Source: Bacteroidota bacterium (GTDB lineage: Bacteria; Bacteroidota; Bacteroidia; Chitinophagales; Saprospiraceae). From it: a DNA stretch of 64,000 bases. Shown here piece after piece: positions 9,415 through 17,969 of this stretch (position 1 is the first letter of the stretch; every line of letters starts with the position of its first letter). The stretch covers positions 68,718 through 132,717 of the forward strand of contig JAKOVW010000093.1 in assembly GCA_029781865.1 (NCBI GenBank), read 5' to 3'. Made by a program: the position numbers and the translations under genes. The notes beneath the pieces were generated by a model. The model did not search any database. It had not been told where the DNA came from and worked only from the letters and a program-made list of their open reading frames with translations.

Positions 9415-10860
9415 TTATTCTTTGCTGAATACATATGGCCTGATTTCATGAAGAAAAATAAAGCCACAAAAACTAATAATTATTGCAAAGGAGATGGCAT
9501 GTTGCATCCAGAATCCAATTGTAAAATGGTCAAATAAGATGGGCATTATATTTACAATCAAAATGCAATACGTCAGATAAGCGGCCATCTTCAAAACCGG
9601 ATACGGAATCGGAAAATGTTTTTGCCCCTGGTAATAAGATACTACACAAATAAACAAATAACTGATCAGATTGGCGTATGCTGCTGAACTATTACCGAGC
9701 AAGGGAATCAGAAAAATATTAATGACCAGCATCAATACCAGTCCGGAAATGCTGATTGCAGCCATCAACATATTTTTGTCTGATAATTTATACCAACTTG
9801 AAATATTGGCATACAATCCAGTGAAGATATTGGCTAGTAATAAAATTTTAACCAGGTATAGTTCACCTCTGTAATTTTTTGCAAGCAACATAGACACATC
9901 ATCAATAAATAAACACGTGCTGAGGTAGATCACGCAACAGGTAAGAATATAGAATAAGGACACCTTTGCAAAAACCTGTCTTGAATTTTCCTGGCTTACA
10001 TGCCTGAAGAAAAACGGTTCGGCTGCATAATTAAATGCAGTGACAAACAAATTCATAATGACGGCCAGCCTGAATGCAGCATTATACAAACTGCTTTGAT
10101 CCAGATTCTGGAGAATGGATCCCGAAAGGAAGTACTTTAATATGCTCGTCCCTCCGTACTGTATAAATACAAAGGACAAGGTAACTATGATCAATGGAAA
10201 TGAATAGTTGAATACTTTCCTGGCCTGGCTCCAGTCTGCCCTGACAAGTGACTCTTTGATTTCCGGTACTAACAGAATTACATTTAAAATACTGGAAAGC
10301 AAATTAGCCAAAATAACCAATGTCAATTTTTCACCGGCATTTCCATTTGAATACTTCAGGAATACAAGCACCAAAACAATATTCAAAATCAGTCCGGATG
10401 ATTTTATCCATGCGTATTTTAAAGCTTGTTTTTTGAAACGGAGTTTAGAAAAAGGCAGGGAGCAAATGACATCGATGACGATTATCCAACTTGCGTAATA
10501 AATAGCCTGACGCAAATCGGGATATTGAAGAAAATGTTCAATGGGTGAAATAAAAATATAAACCAGAAAAATAAATAATGCAGATGCAATAAATACCATC
10601 TGACTGGAAAGCGGGTAAATAAATTTTTGAAACTTTTCATCCGATGCAAATCTGAAGAATGTGGTCTCCATTCTCAAAGTCAATACGCCGAGAAAAAGGG
10701 CAATGAAAAAATAGATTTCATTATAAATTGAAAAATATTCCCTTTGATTAAAAACCCGGGTTAAATAAGATGTAATCAATAAAAAATTCAGCAAACGCCC
10801 CAGTGAATAACTGAGACCATAAATTACCGTTTCCTTAGCTAAAGATCGCAAACTTGCCAC
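9415..10860 (-). CDS. Polysaccharide flippase (MATE/MVF-type, Wzx-like)
   Basis: 481 residues, nearly all hydrophobic, with about 12-14 predicted membrane helices and short charged loops. The N-terminus LAKETVIYGLSYSLGRLLNFLL matches the start of polysaccharide biosynthesis proteins that flip lipid-linked sugars across the inner membrane. A C-terminal repeat of the fold (AAISISGLVLMLVINIFLIPLLG..AAYANLIS) is typical of the family. Start is GTG at 10860. It stands alone, convergent with the binding protein gene on its left and divergent from the M42 peptidase on its right; no glycosyltransferase is adjacent, so the glycan cannot be inferred. Confidence 0.83.
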   Translation of the reverse strand: MASLRSLAKETVIYGLSYSLGRLLNFLLITSYLTRVFNQREYFSIYNEIYFFIALFLGVLTLRMETTFFRFASDEKFQKFIYPLSSQMVFIASALFIFLVYIFISPIEHFLQYPDLRQAIYYASWIIVIDVICSLPFSKLRFKKQALKYAWIKSSGLILNIVLVLVFLKYSNGNAGEKLTLVILANLLSSILNVILLVPEIKESLVRADWSQARKVFNYSFPLIIVTLSFVFIQYGGTSILKYFLSGSILQNLDQSSLYNAAFRLAVIMNLFVTAFNYAAEPFFFRHVSQENSRQVFAKVSLFYILTCCVIYLSTCLFIDDVSMLLAKNYRGELYLVKILLLANIFTGLYANISSWYKLSDKNMLMAAISISGLVLMLVINIFLIPLLGNSSAAYANLISYLFICVVSYYQGQKHFPIPYPVLKMAAYLTYCILIVNIMPILFDHFTIGFWMQHAISFAIIISFCGFIFLHEIRPYVFSKE

Positions 10861-10933
10861 TCAACAAAGGTCATAAAAATCAATTGAATACATAGTATGA
10901 AAAGCCATATTTATTGTTCTGAATCTTATGGTT

Positions 10934-10953
10934 TAAATTAGCGCCCCGGAGGA
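10934..10953 (+). promoter_or_regulatory. Promoter box and strong ribosome binding site for the M42 peptidase
   Basis: TAAATTAG at 10934-10941 is close to the Bacteroidota -7 box. It is followed almost at once by GGAGGA at 10948-10953, five bases before the ATG. Strong Shine-Dalgarno sequences are uncommon in this phylum and in the rest of this window. The two signals are so close that one of them may be coincidental. Confidence 0.4.
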
Positions 10954-10958
10954 TATAT

Positions 10959-12005
10959 ATGGTGAATATTGAATTATTGAAAAAAATCTGCCTGACCCCA
11001 GGCGCACCTGGCTTTGAACATCCGATTCGCAGTCTGTTGATGAATGAACTTAAAGCTTGTGTGGATGAACTGACTATCGATGCCATGGGTAATCTCATCG
11101 CATTCAAAAAAGGAACACATCCAACAAAATTAATGCTAACCGCCCACATGGATGAAATTGCATTCATTGTACAACATATCGATGACGATGGTTTTATCCG
11201 GTTCTTGCCCTTAGGCGGATTTGATGCAAAGACATTGACTGCACAACGGGTTATCATTCACGGTAAAAAGGAAATTACCGGAGTCATGGGATCAAAGCCC
11301 ATACATCTGATGAATCCCGATGAACGCAACAAAGCACCGCAGATTAAAGATTATTTTATCGACACCGGAATGCCAAAAGCAGAATTGGAAGAATTCATTT
11401 CTATTGGAAATCCGATTACCCGGGAGCGCGAGTTAATCCGGATGGGAAAATGCATCAATTCCAAATCACTGGACAACCGTATCTCGGTTTATGTTTTGCT
11501 GGAAGTGATGAAATCATTTGCGAATGTCAAACCGGATGTTGATCTCTACGCCGTATTTACGGTCCAGGAAGAAATCGGATTGCGTGGTGCAAGATCTGCT
11601 GCTCATCGCATTTCTCCGGATTATGCATTTAACATTGACACGACCATTGCGTTTGATGTGCCCGGTGCACAACCACATGAAATGATTACCCGGCTGGGAC
11701 ATGGAGTTGCCATAAAATTATACGACAGCAGTGTGATTCCTGACTCGCGAATGATCGCTTTACTTAAGGAATGTGCAGTAAAAGAAAATATTTCATGGCA
11801 ACCGGAGCTCTTATCCGGAGGAGGAACAGATACTTCCGTCGTGCAAATGTCAGGTAATGGTGTAATAGCAGGAGCCATCTCTATTCCAACCCGGCATATT
11901 CATCAGGTAATCGAAATGGTGCACGAAGAAGACGTTTTATCAGCAATCAAACTATTACAAACTTCAATCAAACAAATAACTAAATTCAGTTTTGAATTTA
12001 ATTAA
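10959..12005 (+). CDS. M42-family metallo-aminopeptidase
   Basis: 348 residues, the standard length for M42 (glutamyl aminopeptidase/endoglucanase-named) enzymes, which assemble into tetrahedral dodecamers and trim short peptides in the cytoplasm. Metal and catalytic residues are readable: LTAHMDEIAFIV (metal His and the Asp two residues on), SKSLDNRIS (bridging Asp), VQEEIGLRGA (catalytic Glu plus metal Glu), FNIDTT (metal Asp) and, near the C-terminus, GGGTDTS with RHIHQVIE (metal His). No signal peptide. The pterin dehydratase gene follows after 26 bases on the same strand and may share its transcript. Confidence 0.93.
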   Translation: MVNIELLKKICLTPGAPGFEHPIRSLLMNELKACVDELTIDAMGNLIAFKKGTHPTKLMLTAHMDEIAFIVQHIDDDGFIRFLPLGGFDAKTLTAQRVIIHGKKEITGVMGSKPIHLMNPDERNKAPQIKDYFIDTGMPKAELEEFISIGNPITRERELIRMGKCINSKSLDNRISVYVLLEVMKSFANVKPDVDLYAVFTVQEEIGLRGARSAAHRISPDYAFNIDTTIAFDVPGAQPHEMITRLGHGVAIKLYDSSVIPDSRMIALLKECAVKENISWQPELLSGGGTDTSVVQMSGNGVIAGAISIPTRHIHQVIEMVHEEDVLSAIKLLQTSIKQITKFSFEFN

Positions 12006-12031
12006 TCGAAAAATCAACTAAATACAAGATT

Positions 12032-12277
12032 ATGTGGAAAGAAATTGACAACAAATTGGAAGCACGTTACGAGTTCAGAGATTTTGGAGAAGCATTTGCT
12101 TTTATGACTGAAGTCGCATTCCAGGCTGAAAAACTGAACCATCATCCGGTTTGGAAAAACTCCTGGAATATAGTTGAAATTACATTGACTACTCATGATG
12201 AAGGAGATACTATAACGGAAAAGGATCATCGGCTGGCAGGAGAAATTGACAGACTTTATAAAAAGTATGCGAAGTAA
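12032..12277 (+). CDS. 4a-hydroxytetrahydrobiopterin dehydratase (pterin-4a-carbinolamine dehydratase)
   Basis: 81 residues, close to the short form of the family common in this phylum. The active-site signature EKLNHHPVWKN and the following strand NIVEITLTTHDEGDTITEKD (T-H-D with the trailing D of the dimer interface) are complete. It dehydrates 4a-hydroxy-tetrahydropterin to regenerate the pterin cofactor of aromatic amino acid hydroxylases; no hydroxylase is adjacent. PCD-like proteins also occur in molybdopterin-related roles, but the molybdenum operon here is 17 kb away, so no link is claimed. Confidence 0.9.
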   Translation: MWKEIDNKLEARYEFRDFGEAFAFMTEVAFQAEKLNHHPVWKNSWNIVEITLTTHDEGDTITEKDHRLAGEIDRLYKKYAK

Positions 12278-12461
12278 TTGATATCCGTCAATATATTCCG
12301 GTCATTTTAATTCAGCTGGTTAATCATTTCAATATCTATCATTCGTTTATCATTGTTCAATATTCAAACAACTATATTGAATTTGAATGTTCAGGTAAAT
12401 TCCAAAAAATGATTAACGAATGCTATTTTTAGAATTAATCATATAAAAATAATTTATCCAA

Positions 12462-13613
12462 ATGTCCTTTAAAATAGAAAGCAAACTACCTCAATCAGGA
12501 CTTTCTATTTTTGCCAGGATGACTGCTGCTGCCATTCAGCATGAAGCAATCAACCTGGCTCAGGGATTTCCAAATTTCAGTCCGCCGGTTGAGCTTTTTC
12601 AATATCTGCAGGAAGCGGTTTTTAATGGATTCAATCAATATGCAGCGATGCCCGGACTTCCGGCTTTGAGGAATGAAATTTCAAAACGGATTGAATCGGA
12701 TTATCTATATCATGCAAATCCGGAATCAGAAATCACAATCACCGCAGGAGCAACACAAGCAATTTATACGATCATTTCAGCATACATCCATTCCGGCGAC
12801 AAAGCAATTTTATTTGAGCCTGCTTATGATTCGTATGGTCCTGCTGTAAAGGTCAACGGTGGCATCCCCATTTATTTAAGACTCAAACTTCCCGATTTTA
12901 AAATACCCTGGGAAGAATTAGAATCCATACTGAATTCAGAAAAAATCAAAATTATAGTTATTAATAATCCGCATAATCCTGCCGGCAGGATATTAAATGC
13001 AGATGACCTGGAGCGAATGGAACGGATTACCAAAGAAAAAGATATTCTATTGATTTGGGATGAAGTTTATGACTTATTGGTTTTTGATGGAATTCAACAT
13101 AACAGTGCACTCCAAAATAAATCTCTGATGGATCACTCCTGTGTTGTGTTTTCCATGGGAAAGACATTACATAATACAGGTTGGAAAATTGGATACAGTA
13201 TTGCAAAGCCTGAAATAACCAATGAAATCAGAAAGCTTCATCAGTTCACCGTTTTTTCCGTAAATACTCCCGCACAATATGCAATCGCTAAATTTATGGA
13301 AAATCATCCTGAATTCTTTAAATCACTTCCACAATTCTATCAGCACAAACGCGATTTCTTTCTCACTCAAATGAAAGATACTGCATTTGATTTTTTGCCC
13401 TGCGAAGGATCTTATTTTGCCCTGGCGACCTATGCCAAAAAATCAACTAAAAGCGATATTGATTTTGCTATGGAGTTGGTTGAGAAAAACAGAGTGGCTG
13501 TGATTCCTATTTCTGCATTTTATCACGATGGCTATGATCCGCTGATGCTACGTTTTTGTTTTGCCAAAACGGAAGATACGATTTCGGAAGCTGCTAGAAG
13601 ATTAGCACATTAG
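12462..13613 (+). CDS. Methionine/kynurenine-type PLP aminotransferase (YbdL-like)
   Basis: 383-residue fold-type I class I/II aminotransferase. Key features: GFPNFSPP near the N-terminus, NQYAAMPGLPALR (substrate loop), TAGATQAIYT (cofactor phosphate loop), NNPHNPAGR (Asn/Arg contacts), WDEVYDLLVFDG (Asp to pyridine N), SMGKTLHNTGWKIGY with the PLP lysine K234, and LRFCFAKTED containing the carboxylate-binding Arg. The pattern fits the MetAT/KAT branch acting on methionine, aromatic residues or kynurenine with 2-oxo-acid acceptors. Its stop codon TAG is the start of the octamer repeat array that fills the downstream gap. Confidence 0.9.
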   Translation: MSFKIESKLPQSGLSIFARMTAAAIQHEAINLAQGFPNFSPPVELFQYLQEAVFNGFNQYAAMPGLPALRNEISKRIESDYLYHANPESEITITAGATQAIYTIISAYIHSGDKAILFEPAYDSYGPAVKVNGGIPIYLRLKLPDFKIPWEELESILNSEKIKIIVINNPHNPAGRILNADDLERMERITKEKDILLIWDEVYDLLVFDGIQHNSALQNKSLMDHSCVVFSMGKTLHNTGWKIGYSIAKPEITNEIRKLHQFTVFSVNTPAQYAIAKFMENHPEFFKSLPQFYQHKRDFFLTQMKDTAFDFLPCEGSYFALATYAKKSTKSDIDFAMELVEKNRVAVIPISAFYHDGYDPLMLRFCFAKTEDTISEAARRLAH

Positions 13614-13649
13614 TTGTTTAGGAGTTTATGGGGTTAGTTGTTTAGGAAA
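13610..13649. repeat. Five-unit octamer array (left arm of an inverted pair)
   Basis: Five 8-base units of the form TTAGN or TTATG plus three variable bases (TTAGTTGT, TTAGGAGT, TTATGGGG, TTAGTTGT, TTAGGAAA). The first unit contains the stop codon of the aminotransferase gene. It is the reverse-complement type of the array at 13721-13823. Confidence 0.85.
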
Positions 13650-13655
13650 AAAATA

Positions 13656-13683
13656 GTTATGAGTTATGAGATATGAGATATGA
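13656..13683. repeat. Four-unit heptamer array, GTTATGA/GATATGA
   Basis: GTTATGA twice, then GATATGA twice, in perfect 7-base phase. The word GTTATGA also occurs inside the heptamer array at 61243-61326. Confidence 0.85.
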
Positions 13684-13720
13684 GATAAAATTATTGCAGA
13701 CTATTTTAAAGTCCTGGCTT

Positions 13721-13823
13721 CCTAAAAACCTAACAGACTAATAACCTAAAATCCTAACAAACTAAAAACCTAACAGACTAACAGTCTAAAAACCTAAATT
13801 CCTAACAACCTGAATTCCCGAAA
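13721..13823. repeat. Thirteen-unit octamer array (right arm of an inverted pair)
   Basis: Thirteen successive 8-base units of the form NCTAA plus three variable bases, for example CCTAAAAA, CCTAACAG, ACTAATAA, CCTAAAAT, CCTAACAA. The last two units drift to CCTGA and CCCGA. The phase is unbroken right up to the TonB stop codon at 13824. Together with 13610-13649 it can fold back across the convergent gap. Confidence 0.9.
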
Positions 13824-14642
13824 TTAATTCAACCTGATACTTACCGGTAATATCAATTTTACATTTACCGGTTTACCATGTTGAAGTCCTGCTTTCCATT
13901 TGGGCATATTCTGAATTGCCTTAATGACTTCTTCATCGCATCCACCGCCGATACCCCGAAGCAATTTTACGAGTTTTACATTGCCATTTTTGTCAATAAT
14001 AAACTCAACAATAACCTTGCCCTGAATACCATTGTCTCTGGCGATTTGGGGAACAAGAACGGCATTTGCCAAATAGCTGGATAAGGAAATCCGTCCATCC
14101 CCAAAAACGGGTAATTCATCTGCAACCAATACAAAATCATCAGATCCCTTCTCACCGGTCAGGCTACCAGCGGTATTTCCTTGAATTGATGTATTAGTAT
14201 TTTGAGTAATAGCCTCTGTGTTTGAAGGGTTGTTCGTCATTTCATTTGTCGATGTACTGGTGAGATCGTTATGATCGTCCTGTTTTTGCTGAACTATATC
14301 ATCTACTATTTTTGCCGGTACTCCCGTCTTAATTGCTTCTGAAGCCATTACCGGAGCAGATTGAGATTGTTGATGCACAACTACTTTTTCGAGATTCGGA
14401 GGAAGAAAAACTTCATTTACCATCCATTCTTCAGGATCGATGATACAATCCTGTTTTCCATCGATTGCCTTAAGAATTCCGGGGAGCAGAAAAACAGTTA
14501 CAAAAATCAATACAGCAATTGCAAAGGCAATCGTCATGTTTTTGTGATAATTTTTCCGGATGGCAAATGCGCCATAAGCATGATTGCGATGCTCGAATAC
14601 GAGATCATCCATGGTGAGTTCGGGAAAAAGTAGGTTTTTCAT
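13824..14642 (-). CDS. Energy transducer TonB
   Basis: About 272 residues from the ATG at 14642; the open frame extends 29 codons further upstream, but the Bacteroidota TonB N-terminus (MKNLLFPEL..DDLVFEHRNHAYGAFAIRKNY) fixes the start here. Order: short cytoplasmic N-terminus, one membrane helix (about 36-56, ending in the PGILKAI segment), a periplasmic linker rich in S, T, N and Q, and the C-terminal TonB domain (about 185-272) with VEFIIDKNGNVKLVKLLRGIGGGCDEEVIKAIQNMPKWKAG. It transfers proton-motive energy from ExbB/ExbD to outer-membrane receptors; exbBD are not next to it. Confidence 0.9.
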   Translation of the reverse strand: MKNLLFPELTMDDLVFEHRNHAYGAFAIRKNYHKNMTIAFAIAVLIFVTVFLLPGILKAIDGKQDCIIDPEEWMVNEVFLPPNLEKVVVHQQSQSAPVMASEAIKTGVPAKIVDDIVQQKQDDHNDLTSTSTNEMTNNPSNTEAITQNTNTSIQGNTAGSLTGEKGSDDFVLVADELPVFGDGRISLSSYLANAVLVPQIARDNGIQGKVIVEFIIDKNGNVKLVKLLRGIGGGCDEEVIKAIQNMPKWKAGLQHGKPVNVKLILPVSIRLN

Positions 14643-14824
14643 CGTTATGAAATTTAGGAGATTAAATAAATTCATAACGAAACAGATGGTGGAAATGCTC
14701 CAAAATAAAATGTAAATCTTACGAACCACAACTAAAGAAGCTTAGCAGTCCGCTTAAAAAATTCAGAATAAATTTCAGATAACCCTAAGTAATGGATTCC
14801 CGCCGGTGAAGCGATTTGGCAAGC

Positions 14825-15388
14825 TTAGACAGTCATTATTTCCTTGTCCTTGCTGTCCACTATTTTATCAACCCTGGAAATATAATCATTCACGATGTTT
14901 TGCACTTCAGCTTCCTTGCGCTTGGCCATATCTTCTGCTAATCCGTTCTTTTGTTCTTTCTTGATCACCTCCAGCATTTTATGGCGACTGGCACGGATAC
15001 TGACTTTGGCTTCTTCGCCAAAATGCTTTACCTGTTTGACAAACTCTTTACGGCGTTCTTCTGTGAGTGCCGGAATCCCTATGCGAATCAATTCACCATC
15101 ATTTTGTGGAGTGATCCCCAGATTAGCAGCAAAAATCGCTTGCTCGATATCGCCTATGATTTTTTTCTCCCAGGGTTGTATTGCAATAGTTCTAGAATCA
15201 GATAAACTCAAATTTGCAACCTGTGACAGCGGAGTTGGAGCGCCATAATAATTCACCATGATTCCATCGAGCATTGAAGTCGATGCTTTTCCGGTTCTCA
15301 CTTTTAATAATTCCTTTTGCAGGTGATCAATGGCTTTATCAAATTCTTCTTTTGTTTTTTTAAATTGTAATTCGAGCTCTGCTGACAT
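14825..15388 (-). CDS. frr: Ribosome recycling factor
   Basis: 187 residues, the standard length. It splits post-termination ribosomes together with EF-G. Signatures: KVRTGKASTSMLDGI (R-TG-A--ml motif), NYYGAPTPLSQVANLSLSDSRTIAIQPW, then GIPALTEERRKEFVKQVK and RASRHKMLEVIKKEQKNGLAEDM. All fall in the order expected of the long helical bundle and the beta domain. The usual neighbour pyrH is not present within this stretch. Confidence 0.96.
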   Translation of the reverse strand: MSAELELQFKKTKEEFDKAIDHLQKELLKVRTGKASTSMLDGIMVNYYGAPTPLSQVANLSLSDSRTIAIQPWEKKIIGDIEQAIFAANLGITPQNDGELIRIGIPALTEERRKEFVKQVKHFGEEAKVSIRASRHKMLEVIKKEQKNGLAEDMAKRKEAEVQNIVNDYISRVDKIVDSKDKEIMTV

Positions 15389-15424
15389 AGGATTTTGTTT
15401 TGTATTGAAGTATGATTAATTCAT

Positions 15425-15508
15425 TAGGCTGTAGGCTATAGGTTGTTGATAATTGATAATTGATAATTGATAATTGATAATTGATAATTGATAATTGATA
15501 ATTGATAA
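15425..15508. repeat. Heptamer array TAGGCTN x3 plus TTGATAA x9
   Basis: Twelve 7-base units in one phase: TAGGCTG, TAGGCTA, TAGGTTG, then nine exact TTGATAA copies (15446-15508). It lies just upstream (minus strand) of frr. Because 7 is not a multiple of 3 and some frames have no stop, it creates a false open frame on the minus strand that reads as a repeated LSIINYQ peptide. Confidence 0.95.
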
Positions 15509-15630
15509 TACGTAAAATTAATTTTGTTTTAAATGAATTCATAATAAAAAGTAGGTTCATCATCATTCAAATAATTTCAAACTACGCTATTGTTATATTT
15601 CCAATTACTAATCCAAACAGTTGAAGATTA

Positions 15631-16332
15631 TTAATTCCGGTTTATTCCGATATAACGCAAAACTAAATAAACTAACATTACCAGGGAAGACAAAGCTGCA
15701 ACCACATAGGTCAATCCGGCCCATTTCAGTGCATCTTTAGCTCCCGTATATTCATCGCCGCTGACAATTCCTCTTTCATTGATCCAGACTAAGGCTCTAC
15801 GGCTTGCATCAAATTCAACCGGCAGGGTAATCAAGCTGAATAAGGTAGTGATTCCAAATACAATAATGGTAATCAGCAATAATGAAGGAAAGGTATTGGC
15901 CAGCATAAATGCACCAATCAACAGAAATTGCTGCGCCATGGAAGCAAATTTAACTACAGGCACGAGTTTTGACCGCAATGTCAACATGGCATAAGCAGTG
16001 TCATGCTGCACGGCATGTCCGCACTCATGAGCTGCCACTGCAGCTGATGCAATGCTGCGTCCATTGTAAACATCTGAACTCAAATTCACAGTTTTGTCAA
16101 TGGGATTATAGTGATCGCTGAGGATGCCATCTGCAGCCTGTACGGTTACATCATGAATTCCGTAATAATTCAACATTTCTTCTGCAATTTCTTTTCCTGA
16201 CTTATTAGACCGGAGATTAATTAAAGCGTAGGCTTTAAATTTAGATTGCAATTTTCCGGAAATGTACATACCCACTAAAGACATTGCAATGGTCAAGACG
16301 TAATAAATCATGTAATCTGCGCTAAACATCAT
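15631..16332 (-). CDS. YugP-family membrane zinc metallopeptidase
   Basis: 233 residues with the family pattern: an N-terminal membrane helix (about 8-26), a cytoplasmic domain with the zinc motif HECGHAVQH (H102, E103, H106), and two or three C-terminal helices (about 125-165 and 205-228). FDASRRALVWINERG near residue 180 is also typical. It is a widely conserved membrane peptidase of unknown substrate, distantly related to HtpX-type peptidases. It is followed downstream (minus strand) by the heptamer repeats and then frr. Confidence 0.9.
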   Translation of the reverse strand: MMFSADYMIYYVLTIAMSLVGMYISGKLQSKFKAYALINLRSNKSGKEIAEEMLNYYGIHDVTVQAADGILSDHYNPIDKTVNLSSDVYNGRSIASAAVAAHECGHAVQHDTAYAMLTLRSKLVPVVKFASMAQQFLLIGAFMLANTFPSLLLITIIVFGITTLFSLITLPVEFDASRRALVWINERGIVSGDEYTGAKDALKWAGLTYVVAALSSLVMLVYLVLRYIGINRN

Positions 16333-16403
16333 ATCGTTTTAATTTTATGAGAATGTAAACATAATTAAGGCGGAAGAGATTCAAAAGTATACTTAAATAT
16401 TTC

Positions 16404-17684
16404 TTAACGAATCGAGTCAAAGCCGGTATAAGGCCTTAAGGCTTCGGGTATACGGATACCGTTCCCATCCTGATGATTTTCCAGTAAAGCAGCCATTATC
16501 CTTGGCAAAGCAAGTGCACTTCCATTCAAGGTATGAGCCAACACGGAATCTCCTTTTTCATTTTTATACCGGAGTTTCATCCGGTTGGCCTGAAAACTTT
16601 CAAAATTGGAAACGGAACTAACTTCTAGCCAGCGTTTTTGAGCGGCAGAATAGACTTCGAAATCATAGGTCATTGCTGAGGTAAAGCCCATGTCTCCGCC
16701 ACACAATCTGAGAATGCGGTAAGGCAATTCCAATTTGAGCAGCAAGCCCTCCACATGCGACAGCATTTCGTCTAAAACGGCATACGATTTTTCCGGGTGT
16801 TCAATGCGGACCAATTCAACTTTATCAAACTGATGAACCCGGTTTAAGCCCTTTACATGCGCGCCATAAGATCCTGCTTCCCTGCGGAAACAAGGCGTAT
16901 AACCACATAATCTGATTGAAAACTTTTCATCCTTCAATAAAACATCCCTGTACATATTGGTCACGGGAACTTCTGCGGTCGGAATCAGGTAGAGTTCATC
17001 CTTTTCTGCAAAATACATCTGTCCTTCTTTATCCGGCAATTGTCCGGTTCCGCGGGCTGAATCCGCATTGACCAACAAGGGTGGTTGTATTTCTTCATAT
17101 CCTGCTTTCGTCGCTTCGTCCAGGAAAAAATTAATCAAAGCTCTTTGCAATCTGGCGCCCTTATTCCGGTAAAGTATAAATCCTGAGCCGGAGATTTTGA
17201 CTCCAAGCTCCATATCAAATAAATCGTATTTCTTCGCCAGGTCCCAGTGCGGGAGAGCGTCTTCCGCTAATACCGGCAAAGGTCCGCTGCCTTGTTTATA
17301 CACCTCATTATCTTCTGCTGATTTTCCGGCCGGAACCAGATGAAAGGGAATATTGGGTAATTGAATCAGATTTTCTTCTATAAAAGTCTTGGCTGATGCA
17401 AGTTCTTCTTCCTGTTTTTTGACTATTTCCTTAACAGCGCTTACCTCATTTTTCAATACCTCAGCTTCTGTTTTTTTACCTGTTTTGAACAAATCCCCGA
17501 TTTCTTTGGCAAGTTGATTTAACCTTGCCAATTCGATGTCCATCTGGGACTGAACCGATTTTCTCAAATCATCTTTGGCAATAATCTGAGCAATCAAAGC
17601 AATCTGCTCTTCCGGCAAATTGCGCTTTTTATAGCCTGCAATGACCCGTTCTGTTTCATTTCTAAGTATCCTGAGCTCTACCAT
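16404..17684 (-). CDS. serS: Serine--tRNA ligase
   Basis: About 426 residues from the ATG at 17684, which gives the canonical MVELRILRNETERV start; the 31 codons open upstream are non-homologous and ignored. Domains: N-terminal long coiled-coil tRNA-binding arm (about 5-110), then the class II catalytic core. Motif 2 is FRREAGSYG followed by KGLNRVHQFDKVELV; motif 3 lies in NGSALALPRIMAALLENHQ. The serine-binding loop TAEVPVTNMYRD is present. It charges tRNA-Ser (and tRNA-Sec where present) in the cytoplasm. Divergent from rho. Confidence 0.97.
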   Translation of the reverse strand: MVELRILRNETERVIAGYKKRNLPEEQIALIAQIIAKDDLRKSVQSQMDIELARLNQLAKEIGDLFKTGKKTEAEVLKNEVSAVKEIVKKQEEELASAKTFIEENLIQLPNIPFHLVPAGKSAEDNEVYKQGSGPLPVLAEDALPHWDLAKKYDLFDMELGVKISGSGFILYRNKGARLQRALINFFLDEATKAGYEEIQPPLLVNADSARGTGQLPDKEGQMYFAEKDELYLIPTAEVPVTNMYRDVLLKDEKFSIRLCGYTPCFRREAGSYGAHVKGLNRVHQFDKVELVRIEHPEKSYAVLDEMLSHVEGLLLKLELPYRILRLCGGDMGFTSAMTYDFEVYSAAQKRWLEVSSVSNFESFQANRMKLRYKNEKGDSVLAHTLNGSALALPRIMAALLENHQDGNGIRIPEALRPYTGFDSIR

Positions 17685-17766
17685 CTTATGGAATATTCTA
17701 TCGGGCAATGTTAGCACAAGAAGTGGAAATATTTTAAAAAAAATAAACTTTGGAATCAGTCTTTTG

Positions 17767-17774
17767 TATATTTG
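17767..17774 (+). promoter_or_regulatory. Probable rho promoter (-7 box) with a long leader
   Basis: TATATTTG is an exact TAnnTTTG box; TTTGG at 17749-17753 is a plausible -33 element. The resulting leader of about 190 bases begins with a perfect hairpin: GAACTGA (17787-17793), loop AGA, TCAGTTC (17797-17803). The rest, up to the rho start, is pyrimidine-rich and G-poor. That composition suits Rho loading, so autoregulation of rho through its leader is a reasonable inference. Confidence 0.5.
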
Positions 17775-17969
17775 CATGGCAAAACCGAACTGAAGATCAG
17801 TTCTGTCGCATCTCCAGAGTTTACCCAGTTAGTCCTCATTCAAATTTCTTCATTGAAAATCTAATTTGTTTACCGATTAACTGATTCTCTGAATATCGAT
17901 TCGTTTTACAAGCCATTTTATCTTTTCAAATCTTTTATTGAATCCACCTTTATCGTTCAATTTTAATTT

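Noticed and set aside
15360-15566. Open frame with repeated LSIINYQ
   Set aside because: It is the TTGATAA heptamer array read in one frame; it overlaps the frr start and has no independent support.
17685-17777. Longer SerRS start adding 31 residues
   Set aside because: The extra segment lacks homology, and the standard start motif MVELRILRNE lies at 17684; the extension also overlaps the rho promoter.
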